Source: Pseudomonadota bacterium
Lineage (GTDB): Bacteria > Desulfobacterota > Desulfobacteria > Desulfobacterales > RPRI01
Direction of reading: 5' to 3'
NCBI GenBank assembly: GCA_018901125.1
Contig: JAHIFE010000201.1
Span: 1 to 46,795 of the forward strand
DNA length: 46,795 bases
This document shows, one piece after another, positions 4,828 to 13,688 of the stretch; positions within the stretch are counted from its first letter, which is position 1; each line of letters begins with the position of its first letter. The translations under genes were made by a program, and so were the position numbers. Under the pieces are notes generated by a model that was not told where the DNA came from, did no database searches, and was given only the letters and a program-made list of their open reading frames with translations.

Positions 4828-6801
4828 ATGGCAGTTGATCCGAAGATAAAGATTTTGCTCGTGGAAGATGCGGCCACTATGCGTAAAATGGAAGTCAAAA
4901 TACTTAAACAATTAAGTTTTGAAAATATACTTGAAGCAGTAGATGGTGATGATGCTATTCATAAAATCGAGTCGGAGAAAAATATTCAACTAATTATCAG
5001 TGACTGGGCAATGCCTAATAAAGATGGTTATGAGCTGCTTAGATGGTTAAGAGAACATGAGAGCTATAATAATATTCCCATGATCATGGCAACCGGACAG
5101 GGTGATAAGGAATATGTTGAAAAAGCAATCCAGGGTGGTGCTAACGGAGTAGTGGCAAAGCCTTTCACGCCTGAAGATCTTAAAGCTCAGATCGATAAAG
5201 CCTTTGGAATTGATCAGAAAAAGCCTAAAAAGGCCGACAGCGGGATAAAGGTAGATAAAGAAGGAAAGGTTCTATTAAAAATCGCTCACATTCAGATAAC
5301 CGACCACCTTACTCTTGGCGTTATGAAACATATGCTGGAAACAGGTAAAAAAAATGCTGATCATTTCAAGCTTGAAACTTTGTGTATGCCCGGCTGGAAC
5401 CCTGTTCAGGCGGCACTTGAAAATGATGATGTTGATGCTGCTTTTATTCTTGCGCCGATAGCAATGGATTTGTTTAACTATGGAATACCAATCAAGCTTG
5501 TCATGTTCGCCCATCGCAATGGCAGTATATTTGTACGCAGCAAATCAAAAAATTACCGCAAACCGTATCAACAGTTTTTTAAGCATAAAACGTTTTTCAT
5601 CCCTCATAAAATGTCTGTTCATAATATGTTATCCCATATATATTTTACACAGATGGGCTTAAAGCCAGGGATTCCGGGCAAAGAAGCGGTTAATGTTTTG
5701 TTTGATGTTGTGCCTCCTGTAAAAATGCCTGAATTTTTAGGAGAAAACCCTGAAAGTTGCGGCTTTATGGTTGCCGAACCAATCGGATCCAGAGCCATTT
5801 CCGCCGGCATAGCTGAAAAGCAATTTGTTTCCAGCGAAATCTGGGAAAACCATCCCTGCTGTGTTGCTGTATTCAGAAATGAGTTCATAGACAAACACCC
5901 TGATGCTGTTCAGGAATTCTGCAATATACTTACCGAAGCGGGCCGATTTATTGGAGAAAACCCTGATGAAGCATCAAAAATAGCTGTTTCCTTTCTAGAC
6001 CCTGAAGGGCAACTGGGTTTACAGCAACACCTTTTAAGGAGTGTATTAACTGATCCGAAAGGGATAAAAACCGATAATCTTTATCCGGTCGTAGAAGATC
6101 TTGAAACCATTCAGACTTATATGACCAATAACATGAATATAGGACGCATGATAGACCTTAACGCTTTTGTCGACAAGAGATTTGCTGATATATCCTATAA
6201 AGATGCTCCCGACAGCATACGTTCGGCATCTCCTGTAAAACAAATAAAAAGCGTAAACGAATCAAGTGATGCCGGCAATGAACCTGGGAAAATAAAAGGC
6301 AAAACACAAACTGCTGTCGATATTAATGTAAGGGCATCCCGTGAAGGCAAATACTTAAGTTTTGGTATATCGGATGAAAAATATGGTTTGGGAATACTTG
6401 ATGTCAGGGAAATTATAGGAATGATACCTATTCGTCCAATGCTACAAATGCCTGAATTTATAAAAGGGGTTGTCAATTTAAGAGGAAAAATTATTCCCGT
6501 CATAGATATGCGATTGAAATTCGGAATGGAACCACTAGATTATAATGACCGAACCTGCATAATAGTGGTGGAAGTCTCAGGGCTTTCAGGCTCTACTCTC
6601 ATGGGCCTGGTTGTAGATACTGTCTGGGAAGTTTCGGATATCAAGGAAGAGGAAACGGAAGACTGTCCCCATTTCGGTTCAAGCATTAACACCAATTACA
6701 TCCTTGGAATCGCAAAAACGAAAGAAGGAATTACTATGCTTCTGGATATTGATAAAATACTTCAGGTTGATGATGTTGTGCAATTAGCCGAGGTTGCATA
6801 A
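4828..6801 (+). CDS. REC - solute-binding - CheW three-domain fusion protein
   Basis: This 657-residue protein joins three domains. Residues 6-125 are a CheY-like receiver with acidic pair Glu13/Asp14, phospho-acceptor Asp59 (LIISDW), Thr89 and Lys111. Residues ~148-455 resemble NrtA/CmpA/SsuA-type ABC solute-binding proteins (NMT1-like): KIAHIQITDHLTLG, DVDAAFILAP, later VFRNEFIDKHPDAVQEF. Residues ~507-650 are CheW (YLSFGISDEKYGLGILDVRE, FIKGVVNLRGKIIPVIDMR). There is no signal peptide or membrane segment, so the binding domain would act in the cytoplasm. I infer a chemoreceptor-array adaptor related in logic to CheV (CheW-REC) that also reads a small internal ligand. AGGAGG lies 7 nt before the ATG. 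No cheA or receptor gene is near. A MITE follows after 13 nt. Confidence 0.85.
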   Translation: MAVDPKIKILLVEDAATMRKMEVKILKQLSFENILEAVDGDDAIHKIESEKNIQLIISDWAMPNKDGYELLRWLREHESYNNIPMIMATGQGDKEYVEKAIQGGANGVVAKPFTPEDLKAQIDKAFGIDQKKPKKADSGIKVDKEGKVLLKIAHIQITDHLTLGVMKHMLETGKKNADHFKLETLCMPGWNPVQAALENDDVDAAFILAPIAMDLFNYGIPIKLVMFAHRNGSIFVRSKSKNYRKPYQQFFKHKTFFIPHKMSVHNMLSHIYFTQMGLKPGIPGKEAVNVLFDVVPPVKMPEFLGENPESCGFMVAEPIGSRAISAGIAEKQFVSSEIWENHPCCVAVFRNEFIDKHPDAVQEFCNILTEAGRFIGENPDEASKIAVSFLDPEGQLGLQQHLLRSVLTDPKGIKTDNLYPVVEDLETIQTYMTNNMNIGRMIDLNAFVDKRFADISYKDAPDSIRSASPVKQIKSVNESSDAGNEPGKIKGKTQTAVDINVRASREGKYLSFGISDEKYGLGILDVREIIGMIPIRPMLQMPEFIKGVVNLRGKIIPVIDMRLKFGMEPLDYNDRTCIIVVEVSGLSGSTLMGLVVDTVWEVSDIKEEETEDCPHFGSSINTNYILGIAKTKEGITMLLDIDKILQVDDVVQLAEVA

Positions 6802-6814
6802 ATATTTAGCGGAT

Positions 6815-6979
6815 GAGCCAGTTTCAAAACGTTTCATTTTGGTCACGCTCAAGGCGGGCGAAAATTTTAACCGCAGGAATACATCAAGTATTTCGAGGAT
6901 AGCGCTAAAGCTTTACTAAAGTGCAAAATCTGAGCCCAACGCAGAGATCGGCCAAAATGGGGCGTTTTGCAATTGGCTC
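6815..6979 (+). mobile_element. palindromic MITE, copy 1 (165-bp form)
   Basis: Ends GAGCCAGTTTCAAAACG and (complement) GAGCCAATTGCAAAACG. The two halves are complementary over almost the whole length, giving one long hairpin, with a 24-nt insert starting AGCGCTAAAGC in the right half. It is flanked by GGAT on both sides (6811-6814, 6980-6983), a 4-bp target duplication. It carries no ORF and lies downstream of the CheW fusion gene, where the transcript could end in its hairpin. Confidence 0.85.
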
Positions 6980-6996
6980 GGATATATTGCATAAAA

Positions 6997-7032
6997 TTCC
7001 AGCGCCCCTCTTTCACAATAGTGGCGCTGGAA
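6997..7032. terminator. stem-loop terminator between convergent genes
   Basis: A perfect 10-bp stem, TTCCAGCGCC (6997-7006) with GGCGCTGGAA (7023-7032), extended by A/T pairs, has A-rich or T-rich runs on both sides. It lies between the plus-strand fusion gene and the minus-strand pit gene and could serve both. Confidence 0.6.
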
Positions 7033-7064
7033 AATTTGTTGGTACAAAGAAAAAGGCATCCTTC

Positions 7065-8009
7065 TTATTGGTGAGGAATATAATGAAGATGAACAATAAA
7101 TTCAATTGCCAATGCAAAAAAGCATGCAACAAAAGGTGTTAAAAACCATCCAATTAAAATATTAAAAAGCATTTTAATTTTTATAGTATTCACACCCCTT
7201 ATAATACCAACGCCAAGCACTCCGCCAATAATAGCCTGAGATGATGAAACCGGCACTCCAATTATAGAATAAATATGGATGGTTATTCCAACAGCAAGAA
7301 GCACTACCAGAGCCGAAAAAGGATCAAGTTTTACAAGTTTTTTACCTATATTTTCCATAAGATGTCTGCCGTTAGTAATTATACCGAAAGCAATGCTTAA
7401 CCCTCCTATCAGGGCAGCGTTAAAAACACTGAGTGTGCCGGAACCTACAAAAACAGCAGTTACATTTGCAACATTATTAGCACCCAGCGCATATGCGCCA
7501 AATGAACCGGCAACAATCATCCCGGCACGTATTATTGAATCGGATTCAAACATATTCGGCTTAAATCTGTTGTAAATAACCGACAACAACTTGTAGAGAA
7601 TAATTGCAATAATTGCACACCCTACAGGAGTTCCAAACCAGCAGGCAACTACCTTGCCCATTCCGTCAAAATTAACCTGTCTGTTTATAATGCTTATACC
7701 TATAATTGATCCTACAACGGATTGAGATGTGGAAATGGGCAGACTAAAAGCAGTCATGATAGTTACCGTAATAGCTGCTGCCACAGAAGATATCACAGCC
7801 TGGTGCAAATCAAAATTTGTAAGATTTTGAATCGTTTCAATTCCGGCACGCCCTGAGAATACAGCACCTAAAATGACAAATATCGCAGCAAGGATTGCCG
7901 CCGTCCGGAATTTAAGCATTTTAGAGGAAACAGCCGTTCCAAACACATTGGCAGCATCATTTGCCCCAAGCGCCCAACCCATAAACACTCCGCCAAGAAG
8001 TGAAAACAT
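7065..8009 (-). CDS. pit: inorganic phosphate permease, PitA family
   Basis: The 314-residue integral membrane protein carries the PiT signature GANDAANVFG near its start and the paired second copy GANNVANVTAVF near residue 178. Both are followed by hydrophobic helices and by S-T-S-Q-S / S-S-S-Q-A motifs (PISTSQSVVG, PVSSSQAIIG). PiT carriers move phosphate, often as a metal-phosphate complex, with protons or sodium. The length is that of the short bacterial/archaeal form lacking the large central loop. It starts immediately after the DUF47 gene stop, the usual partner, so the pair is co-translated. Confidence 0.93.
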   Translation of the reverse strand: MFSLLGGVFMGWALGANDAANVFGTAVSSKMLKFRTAAILAAIFVILGAVFSGRAGIETIQNLTNFDLHQAVISSVAAAITVTIMTAFSLPISTSQSVVGSIIGISIINRQVNFDGMGKVVACWFGTPVGCAIIAIILYKLLSVIYNRFKPNMFESDSIIRAGMIVAGSFGAYALGANNVANVTAVFVGSGTLSVFNAALIGGLSIAFGIITNGRHLMENIGKKLVKLDPFSALVVLLAVGITIHIYSIIGVPVSSSQAIIGGVLGVGIIRGVNTIKIKMLFNILIGWFLTPFVACFFALAIEFIVHLHYIPHQ

Positions 8010-8663
8010 CTATACACGCCTCTTGAGACTGAATATGTTTATACGCTTAGACACGCGTTCGGCTCCATCGGATATATTGCCTATTCTTTCAATAAGCTCC
8101 TTTAATTGAAGTTTTCCGAACCAATCGATATCAGAATCAATGATCATTGAAATTATCCTTCGTTCAAGGTTATCGCAATGACTTTCATAAGTATCGATTA
8201 AACTCAGAAGCTCTCTTATTCCACTGGTATTTGTAAATAAAGCTATGGATTGCTTTGTAAGAAGTTCACAACACTCAACACTTATTCTGACGAGCTCTTT
8301 GGTTTCCTGAATAATAAAACCCGGGACAACGAGCTTTTGGACTTGCATCATATGTAGAATATCCTTAAATAGCCTTGAAATAATATCAAATTCGGAAAGA
8401 AGAGTCATTATATCTCCTCTGGAATCGGGGATAAGGGCCTTGGTATACATTACGCTGTTTATCTCGTCACTGATATCGGTTATTTTATTCTCATACTTAT
8501 GTGTCTGCTTTATATAAAACTCAAAATTTTCACAGCTTATCTCATTTAAAAAACAAAAATTCATCGCATTAGAAAAACTCTCATAAGTTAGTTTGAAAGT
8601 ATCAAGATATTCATAAATTAAAAGTTCTACCTGCCGTTCCTTTTTAAAAAGAAAACTAAACAT
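8010..8663 (-). CDS. DUF47 / PhoU-like partner of the Pit permease
   Basis: The 217-residue, all-helical protein fits the DUF47 family (YkaA-like, PhoU-related), which is typically encoded next to pit genes and is thought to modulate the carrier. Visible features are the N-terminal MFSFLFKKERQVELLIYEYL, a helical bundle with regularly spaced acidic residues such as ISDEINSVMYTKALIPDSRG (metal ligands in PhoU-like proteins), and a C-terminal LIERIGNISDGAERVSKRI. There is no membrane segment. It begins 20 nt after the NYN gene and abuts pit, suggesting one transcript with parAB. Confidence 0.88.
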   Translation of the reverse strand: MFSFLFKKERQVELLIYEYLDTFKLTYESFSNAMNFCFLNEISCENFEFYIKQTHKYENKITDISDEINSVMYTKALIPDSRGDIMTLLSEFDIISRLFKDILHMMQVQKLVVPGFIIQETKELVRISVECCELLTKQSIALFTNTSGIRELLSLIDTYESHCDNLERRIISMIIDSDIDWFGKLQLKELIERIGNISDGAERVSKRINIFSLKRRV

Positions 8664-8683
8664 ACAAATTCACCTTCTGGACA

Positions 8684-9205
8684 TCAAAGCTTACTTGATT
8701 TAATATCATTACGTCTCTTTCTTTTGGAAAGCCTTTTGCCGGGCCCCTTCTTTTTAGTGGTAGGTTGCCATTGCCTGTCTTCGCCTTCATCATTATCCGT
8801 AATGCTATAGACTGAAGCCAGATTTATTTTGTTTTCGAATAAAGGGGAGCTTATAGTTGCCGCCCCTTTTGATTCGGCAAATCTGATAATATCCATATCA
8901 GAGCTTACTATCAGCGCTCTTTCCCTGTAGTCTAATGCCAACTTTTTTATGAGTGTATCTGCTGAATCGGGATAATGTGAATAAATGACATTAATTCCTT
9001 TCACCCTTTCTCTTTCGGATAAGAATTGTGGCGCATTCGCACCATCAAATACCACAGTAATTTTATGAGGTTTTATTCTTTTGTATGCAGCAAGCAGATC
9101 TATAAGTGCATTTCTGCCAAGCCGGATATCCTTGTGTTCAATAGAACTCAACGGAGATGATTGGCGAATCAAATTGTATCCGTCAATAATTATATGAAGA
9201 GACAT
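8684..9205 (-). CDS. NYN-domain (YacP/Rae1-like) putative RNase
   Basis: The 173-residue product opens with LHIIIDGYNLIRQ, the first acidic-residue strand of NYN/PIN-like nucleases. It continues with ITVVFDGANAP, then SADTLIKKLALDYRERALIVSSDMDIIRFAESKGA, giving the remaining conserved acidic residues (SAD, SSDMDI). The C-terminal ~30 residues are very basic (KKKGPGKRLSKRKRRND), as in RNA-binding tails. B. subtilis Rae1/YacP cuts mRNA on the ribosome; whether this one does is inference. It lies 10 nt after parB. Confidence 0.82.
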   Translation of the reverse strand: MSLHIIIDGYNLIRQSSPLSSIEHKDIRLGRNALIDLLAAYKRIKPHKITVVFDGANAPQFLSERERVKGINVIYSHYPDSADTLIKKLALDYRERALIVSSDMDIIRFAESKGAATISSPLFENKINLASVYSITDNDEGEDRQWQPTTKKKGPGKRLSKRKRRNDIKSSKL

Positions 9206-9215
9206 ATCAAGAATA

Positions 9216-10100
9216 TTATTGTTTTTGTCTGAGACGGCTTATCAGGTTATCAAGATCTTCGTTACTGTAAAATTCGATCTCTATTTTTCCTCTTTTACCC
9301 TGACGTTTAATTGCAATTTTTGTTCCAAAATGGCTGGAAAGTTCATCTTCAAGACTCAAATAATAGATATCCTCAGAAGATTTTTCAGTAGTTTTCTTTT
9401 TGCTTTTATCAGTCTTCAAACGCTTTATAAGATTTTCGGTTTCCCTGACAGACAATCCTTTCGATACAACATATCGCCATGCGGCATTCTGCTGGGCAGG
9501 CGTATCGGCTCCAAGCAGAGCTCTTGCATGTCCCATGCTGATTTTTCCGTCCGATAAACTCTCTTTAATCTGATAAGGTAATTGACGAAGCCTCAGGATG
9601 TTTGCTACGGCAGGCCTGCTTTTTCCAACACGCCTTGAAGCCTCTTCCTGGGTTAAATCAAATTCGGTCATCAGGCGGTGGTAGGCCTCGGCTTCTTCTA
9701 TCGGGTTTAGATTTTCGCGTTGAATATTTTCAATTATGGAAATTTCGAGCATCTCAGCATCGGAAACATTTTTAACAATAAGCGGAACCTGAGCTAACCC
9801 GGCCATTCTTGCCGCTCTGAGCCTTCTTTCCCCGGCTATTAACTCAAAACCCCCGGAGCTTTTTCGGGCAAGAAGAGGCTGAATAATTCCTTTTTCTTTA
9901 ATTGATTGGGAAAGCTCTTCAAGCTCGTTTTCAGAAAAATGGATCCTGGGCTGGTATTGGTTGGGTATTATAAGTCCAATATCACAAATTATGTGCTTGC
10001 CTGACTCTTGTTCATCGGTATCAATGCCGGGTATAAGAGCACCAAGGCCCTTTCCAAGAGCAATTTTTTTCTTAAATTTTGATTCAGGATCCTTACTCAT
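9216..10100 (-). CDS. parB: chromosome-partitioning protein ParB
   Basis: The 294-residue product has the ParB order: an N-terminal ParA-interacting stretch (KIALGKGLGALIPG), the CTPase/nuclease-like domain with LIAGERRLRAARMAGL and ENIQRENLNPIEEA, the parS-reading HTH (DLTQEEASRRVGKSRPAVANILRL), and a C-terminal dimerisation domain after a basic linker. It loads on parS as a CTP-dependent clamp. The gene lies 16 nt after parA. No parS-like GTTCCACGTGGAAC palindrome was seen in the window. Confidence 0.95.
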   Translation of the reverse strand: MSKDPESKFKKKIALGKGLGALIPGIDTDEQESGKHIICDIGLIIPNQYQPRIHFSENELEELSQSIKEKGIIQPLLARKSSGGFELIAGERRLRAARMAGLAQVPLIVKNVSDAEMLEISIIENIQRENLNPIEEAEAYHRLMTEFDLTQEEASRRVGKSRPAVANILRLRQLPYQIKESLSDGKISMGHARALLGADTPAQQNAAWRYVVSKGLSVRETENLIKRLKTDKSKKKTTEKSSEDIYYLSLEDELSSHFGTKIAIKRQGKRGKIEIEFYSNEDLDNLISRLRQKQ

Positions 10101-10116
10101 CTTTATCTCCCGATAT

Positions 10117-10905
10117 TCAAATGGTAGAAGCGGGGAAACCTTTTCCTGCCATGCTGATTATCTCCATTGCGAGGCTGATATAGCTTTTTGCGCCAATAGA
10201 AGCGGCATCATAAAGCATTATAGGCTTTCCGAAACTCGGCGCTTCTCCAAGCCGGACATTTCTTGGAACTATAGTTTTAAATAAAAGGTTATTAAAATAT
10301 TTTGCTGCATCTTCAGCAACCTGAACAGACAGATTTGTCCTCTTGTCATACATGGTAAGAAGTATCCCCGCAATTTTAAGTTCAGGGTTTAAACTTCGCC
10401 TTATATGTTTTACTGTCTGCAAAAGCTGGCCCAAACCTTCCAGAGCATAAAATTCACATTGGAGCGGAATAAGAAGATAATTTGAAGCCGTAAGAGCATT
10501 AACCGTTAAAAGACTCAATGATGGAGGGCAATCAAGAATTATATATTCAAACATATCAAATGCTTTAGAAAGAAGATTTTTCAAAGCCAATTCCCGGCCG
10601 TCATGCGACATCATTTCCACCTCGAAACCAATAAGTTCGATATTAGATGGAATGGCTTTTAAATATTCAATTTCCGTATCAGCAAGTATACTTTCTAAAT
10701 CCGATTCTCCAAGCATACCATGATATAGATTGCTTTTATTAGCGGTTTTGTCGATACCTAACCCTGTTGTAGCATTACCCTGAGGGTCACAATCAACAAT
10801 AAGCGTCCTTTTCTCCGAAATAGCAAGCGATGCCGCAAGATTAACTGCAGTTGTAGTTTTGCCGACTCCGCCTTTCTGATTAGCGATGCATATAGTATGT
10901 GCCAT
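10117..10905 (-). CDS. parA: chromosome-partitioning ATPase ParA (Soj)
   Basis: The 262-residue product starts MAHTICIANQKGGVGKTTTA with the deviant Walker A box KGGVGKTT. It also contains the Walker A' DCDPQGNATTGLG and the Walker B-like YIILDCPPSLSLLT. The length and the absence of an N-terminal HTH place it with chromosomal Soj-type proteins. It binds DNA nonspecifically as an ATP dimer and is released by ParB. It is the first gene of an apparent five-gene minus-strand operon (parA, parB, NYN, DUF47, pit). Confidence 0.95.
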   Translation of the reverse strand: MAHTICIANQKGGVGKTTTAVNLAASLAISEKRTLIVDCDPQGNATTGLGIDKTANKSNLYHGMLGESDLESILADTEIEYLKAIPSNIELIGFEVEMMSHDGRELALKNLLSKAFDMFEYIILDCPPSLSLLTVNALTASNYLLIPLQCEFYALEGLGQLLQTVKHIRRSLNPELKIAGILLTMYDKRTNLSVQVAEDAAKYFNNLLFKTIVPRNVRLGEAPSFGKPIMLYDAASIGAKSYISLAMEIISMAGKGFPASTI

Positions 10906-11391
10906 AATAGATTAGCTTTCTACCATAAAACTTCATGCTTGGAAAGAACATATCTTAACAACCATTAATATTTGAAAAATAAATATCTTTATATTTGACA
11001 TACGGGCACGATTTCGTTAGCTTGCCGAATGCTATAGGTTAACGAAAAACGTACATAGAGAGTCAGGATTCGGGGATCAGGGATCGGGAATTTGTCAGAA
11101 CAACGTTTTGAACCGCTTGGATTATTTAAGTGAGCCACTTTCAAAACGTTTCAGTTTGGTCAAGGTCAAGGCGGGTGAAAATTTTAACCGCAGGAATACA
11201 TGGAGTATTTCGAGGATTAAAATTTTCGCCCAACGCAGAGATTGGCCAAACTGGGACGTTTTGAAACTGGCTCAAGTGATTAAAGCGGTTAAAAATATAA
11301 GCGGCTTTGAACCGTAACTACCGTTTAAAACATATATCGATTTAAGTTATTCGCTATTCAAACCAGATATTTTATTATTTGAGTATTTAAA
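10906..11391. other. divergent parA-birA intergenic region
   Basis: 486 bp between divergent operons. It contains MITE copy 2 (11132-11273), an inverted repeat TTCGTTA...TAACGAA (11013-11045), and TTGACA at 10995-11000 without a good -10. A clear BirA operator palindrome was looked for and not found. The remainder is A/T-rich with no gene. Confidence 0.45.
11132..11273 (+). mobile_element. palindromic MITE, copy 2 (142-bp form)
   Basis: The two ~70-nt halves are imperfect complements from GAGCCACTTTCAAAACG at the left to GAGCCAGTTTCAAAACG (complement of the right end), with the short loop ATG near the middle. Both flanks are AAGT (11128-11131, 11274-11277), a 4-bp target duplication. It lacks the 24-nt insert present in copies 1 and 3. 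It sits between parA and birA. Confidence 0.87.
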
Positions 11392-12309
11392 ATGAAAAGC
11401 CAGATATTAAATATTTTACGTTCAGATAATAAAATTGTCTCCGGTGAAGAGTTAAGTGCAGCACTGAAAGTATCAAGGGTTTCTGTCTGGAAACACATTC
11501 AATCACTTCAGGGATCAGGATACAGTATTGTTGCAGGCCCCAAAGGCTACAGGCTTGATAACTCTCCCGATGCTCTTTTTGCCTGGGAGTTTCCGGAAAG
11601 AGAATCCAGCATCCACTATTTTACCGAAACATCTTCAACCATGGATGCAGCAAGAGATCTGGCGCGTAAAGGTTGTCCGCACTATACCATAGTAATTGCC
11701 GGGCGCCAGAAAAAAGGGCGTGGACGCTTAAGCCGCGTATGGCTTTCTTCAGAAGGCGGTCTTTATTTCACATTAGTTCTCAGGCCTGATATCCCGTCGG
11801 CACATGCTTCCCGTATAACCTTTCTTGCATCTGTGGTGCTGGCAGAGACAATACGAAAATTATATAACATTGATGCCAAAGTTAAATGGCCAAATGATAT
11901 ACTTGTTGGAGGGAAAAAAATTTCGGGTATGCTTTCCGAAATGGAAGCAGAAGCAGATATGGTTTCTTTTATAAACATCGGTATAGGCATTAATCTAAAC
12001 AATGATCCTACAGCTAAAGAACCGGGAGCCACTTCGCTGAAAAAATTGAAAGGTAAGGAATTTTTGCGAAAAGAACTGCTTTCTGTATTTCTGGATGAAT
12101 TTGAAAAACGGCTGGATACAAAATCTTTTGATGATGTTATCTCAAAGTGGAAACAATATACAATGACTTTGAATCAGCCTGTTAAAATCGTAACAACCCG
12201 TGATACCTACGAAGGAATTGCCGTGGATGTTGATGAAAACGGAGCTTTGATATTAAAACTTGAAAACGGCACGTTACAAAAGGTGGTGTGCGGAGACTGC
12301 TTTCAATAA
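11392..12309 (+). CDS. birA: BirA: biotin-protein ligase and putative repressor
   Basis: BirA makes biotinyl-AMP and transfers biotin to a carboxylase/decarboxylase lysine. The 305-residue product has the N-terminal winged HTH (residues ~1-60, VSGEELSAALKVSRVSVWKH). The catalytic core follows, with KKGRGRLSRVWLSSEGGLYF and KWPNDILVGGKKISGML, and a C-terminal SH3-like domain. Presence of the HTH makes it a group II enzyme that can repress bio genes. Heading the bio operon, it probably regulates it. The start has no strong ribosome site. It is 14 nt from bioA. Confidence 0.95.
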   Translation: MKSQILNILRSDNKIVSGEELSAALKVSRVSVWKHIQSLQGSGYSIVAGPKGYRLDNSPDALFAWEFPERESSIHYFTETSSTMDAARDLARKGCPHYTIVIAGRQKKGRGRLSRVWLSSEGGLYFTLVLRPDIPSAHASRITFLASVVLAETIRKLYNIDAKVKWPNDILVGGKKISGMLSEMEAEADMVSFINIGIGINLNNDPTAKEPGATSLKKLKGKEFLRKELLSVFLDEFEKRLDTKSFDDVISKWKQYTMTLNQPVKIVTTRDTYEGIAVDVDENGALILKLENGTLQKVVCGDCFQ

Positions 12310-12323
12310 TATGGTGATTTATA

Positions 12324-13688
12324 ATGAATAATATAAATTTATTAAACAAATCAGAACTGCTTGAAAATGATAAGAATCATCTTTGGCATCCCTTTACTCA
12401 GATGAAAGAATGGGCGCAAACCGAACCTCTCATAATAGTTGAAGGTGAAGGAAATTATTTAATCGACATAGACGGAAACCGATATTTAGATGGGGTGTCT
12501 TCTCTCTGGGCTAATATTCATGGGCATAAGCGCAAAGAAATCAATCAGGCTATTTCCGATCAGCTTCAAAAAATTTCTCACACAACACTTCTGGGGCTTA
12601 CACATCCCAATGCAATTACTCTGGCGCAAAATATTTCACAGATCGCACCCGGTAATCTCAAATGGGTGTTTTATTCGGAAAGTGGTTCAACCGCAGTTGA
12701 AATTGCCCTGAAAATGGCTTTTCAATATTGGCAAAATTCAGGAAAAATTAAAAAAAACGGGTTTGTTTGTCTCGGAGAAGGATATCATGGCGATACTATA
12801 GGTGCAGTCAGTGTCGGAGGAATTGATCTTTTTCACAACATTTATTCACCGTTGCTTTTTAAATCCTATAAAGTGCCATCTCCGTATTTATACTGTAAAA
12901 AGCACAATATCCCGCTTGATAACGGCGCAGAGTTTTGTGCGGATGAAGTAAAAAAACTACTTGAAAAATATCATGAAAATATTGCTGCATTTATCATAGA
13001 ACCGCTCATTCAGGGCGCAGGCGGCATGCTCCCTTTCCCTCCCGGTTACCTTAAAAAAGTAAGACAATATTGTAGTCAATATGGTGTACTGCTTATTGCA
13101 GATGAAGTAGCGGTTGGCTTCGGACATACAGGCACAATGTTTGCCTGTGAAAAGGAAAATGTAGAACCTGATATTCTTTGTCTTGGAAAAGGATTAACCG
13201 GAGGATATCTTCCTCTTTCAGCCACACTTGCTTCCGATAAAATATTCAATGCTTTCTGGAGTGATTATGATCAGCTTAACAGCTTTTTCCATGGTCACAC
13301 ATTCACCGGAAATCCTCTGGCCTGTGCCGCAGCACTAGCAAGTCTTGATCTTTTTAAAAAAGATCAAACCCTAAAAAATTTACCGGCTAAAATAAATACA
13401 CTGAAAGAAGGGCTGGATGCGCTTTTTAAACTTGATTTTGTGGGCGATGTGCGCCAGTGCGGTCTTATGGCCGGGGTGGAAATTTTTGAAGATAAAAGCA
13501 GGCAAACCCCATTCCCGTTAAAAAGAAGAACAGGGCATAATATCTGTTTGGATGTAAGAAATCATGGTCTTATCTTAAGAAATCTTGGGGACGTAATCGT
13601 TTTTATGCCGCCATTATCAATAACCTGCGATGAAATCACACATATGATCGAATCGGTTGAAAAATCCATCCGTAAAATCTGCAAATGA
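12324..13688 (+). CDS. bioA: adenosylmethionine-8-amino-7-oxononanoate aminotransferase
   Basis: BioA converts KAPA to DAPA with SAM (or lysine) as amino donor, using PLP. The 454-residue product carries the family opening LWHPFTQMKEW, the GYHGDTIGA segment, IADEVAVGFGHTG for the PLP-binding Asp, and CLGKGLTGGYLPLSA with the Schiff-base lysine. A short inserted region around residues 195-215 (YCKKHNIPLDNGAEFC) contains two Cys residues and is typical of the longer bacterial BioA type. The start lies 14 nt after birA; the last codons overlap bioF by 4 nt. Confidence 0.95.
   Translation: MNNINLLNKSELLENDKNHLWHPFTQMKEWAQTEPLIIVEGEGNYLIDIDGNRYLDGVSSLWANIHGHKRKEINQAISDQLQKISHTTLLGLTHPNAITLAQNISQIAPGNLKWVFYSESGSTAVEIALKMAFQYWQNSGKIKKNGFVCLGEGYHGDTIGAVSVGGIDLFHNIYSPLLFKSYKVPSPYLYCKKHNIPLDNGAEFCADEVKKLLEKYHENIAAFIIEPLIQGAGGMLPFPPGYLKKVRQYCSQYGVLLIADEVAVGFGHTGTMFACEKENVEPDILCLGKGLTGGYLPLSATLASDKIFNAFWSDYDQLNSFFHGHTFTGNPLACAAALASLDLFKKDQTLKNLPAKINTLKEGLDALFKLDFVGDVRQCGLMAGVEIFEDKSRQTPFPLKRRTGHNICLDVRNHGLILRNLGDVIVFMPPLSITCDEITHMIESVEKSIRKICK

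Noticed and set aside
6921-7142. 73-codon ORF spanning MITE copy 1 and the terminator
   Set aside because: It runs through the MITE, the hairpin and the end of pit; there is no ribosome site.
11108-11317. 69-codon ORF across MITE copy 2
   Set aside because: Almost entirely MITE sequence; the stop-free frame reflects the palindrome, not a gene.
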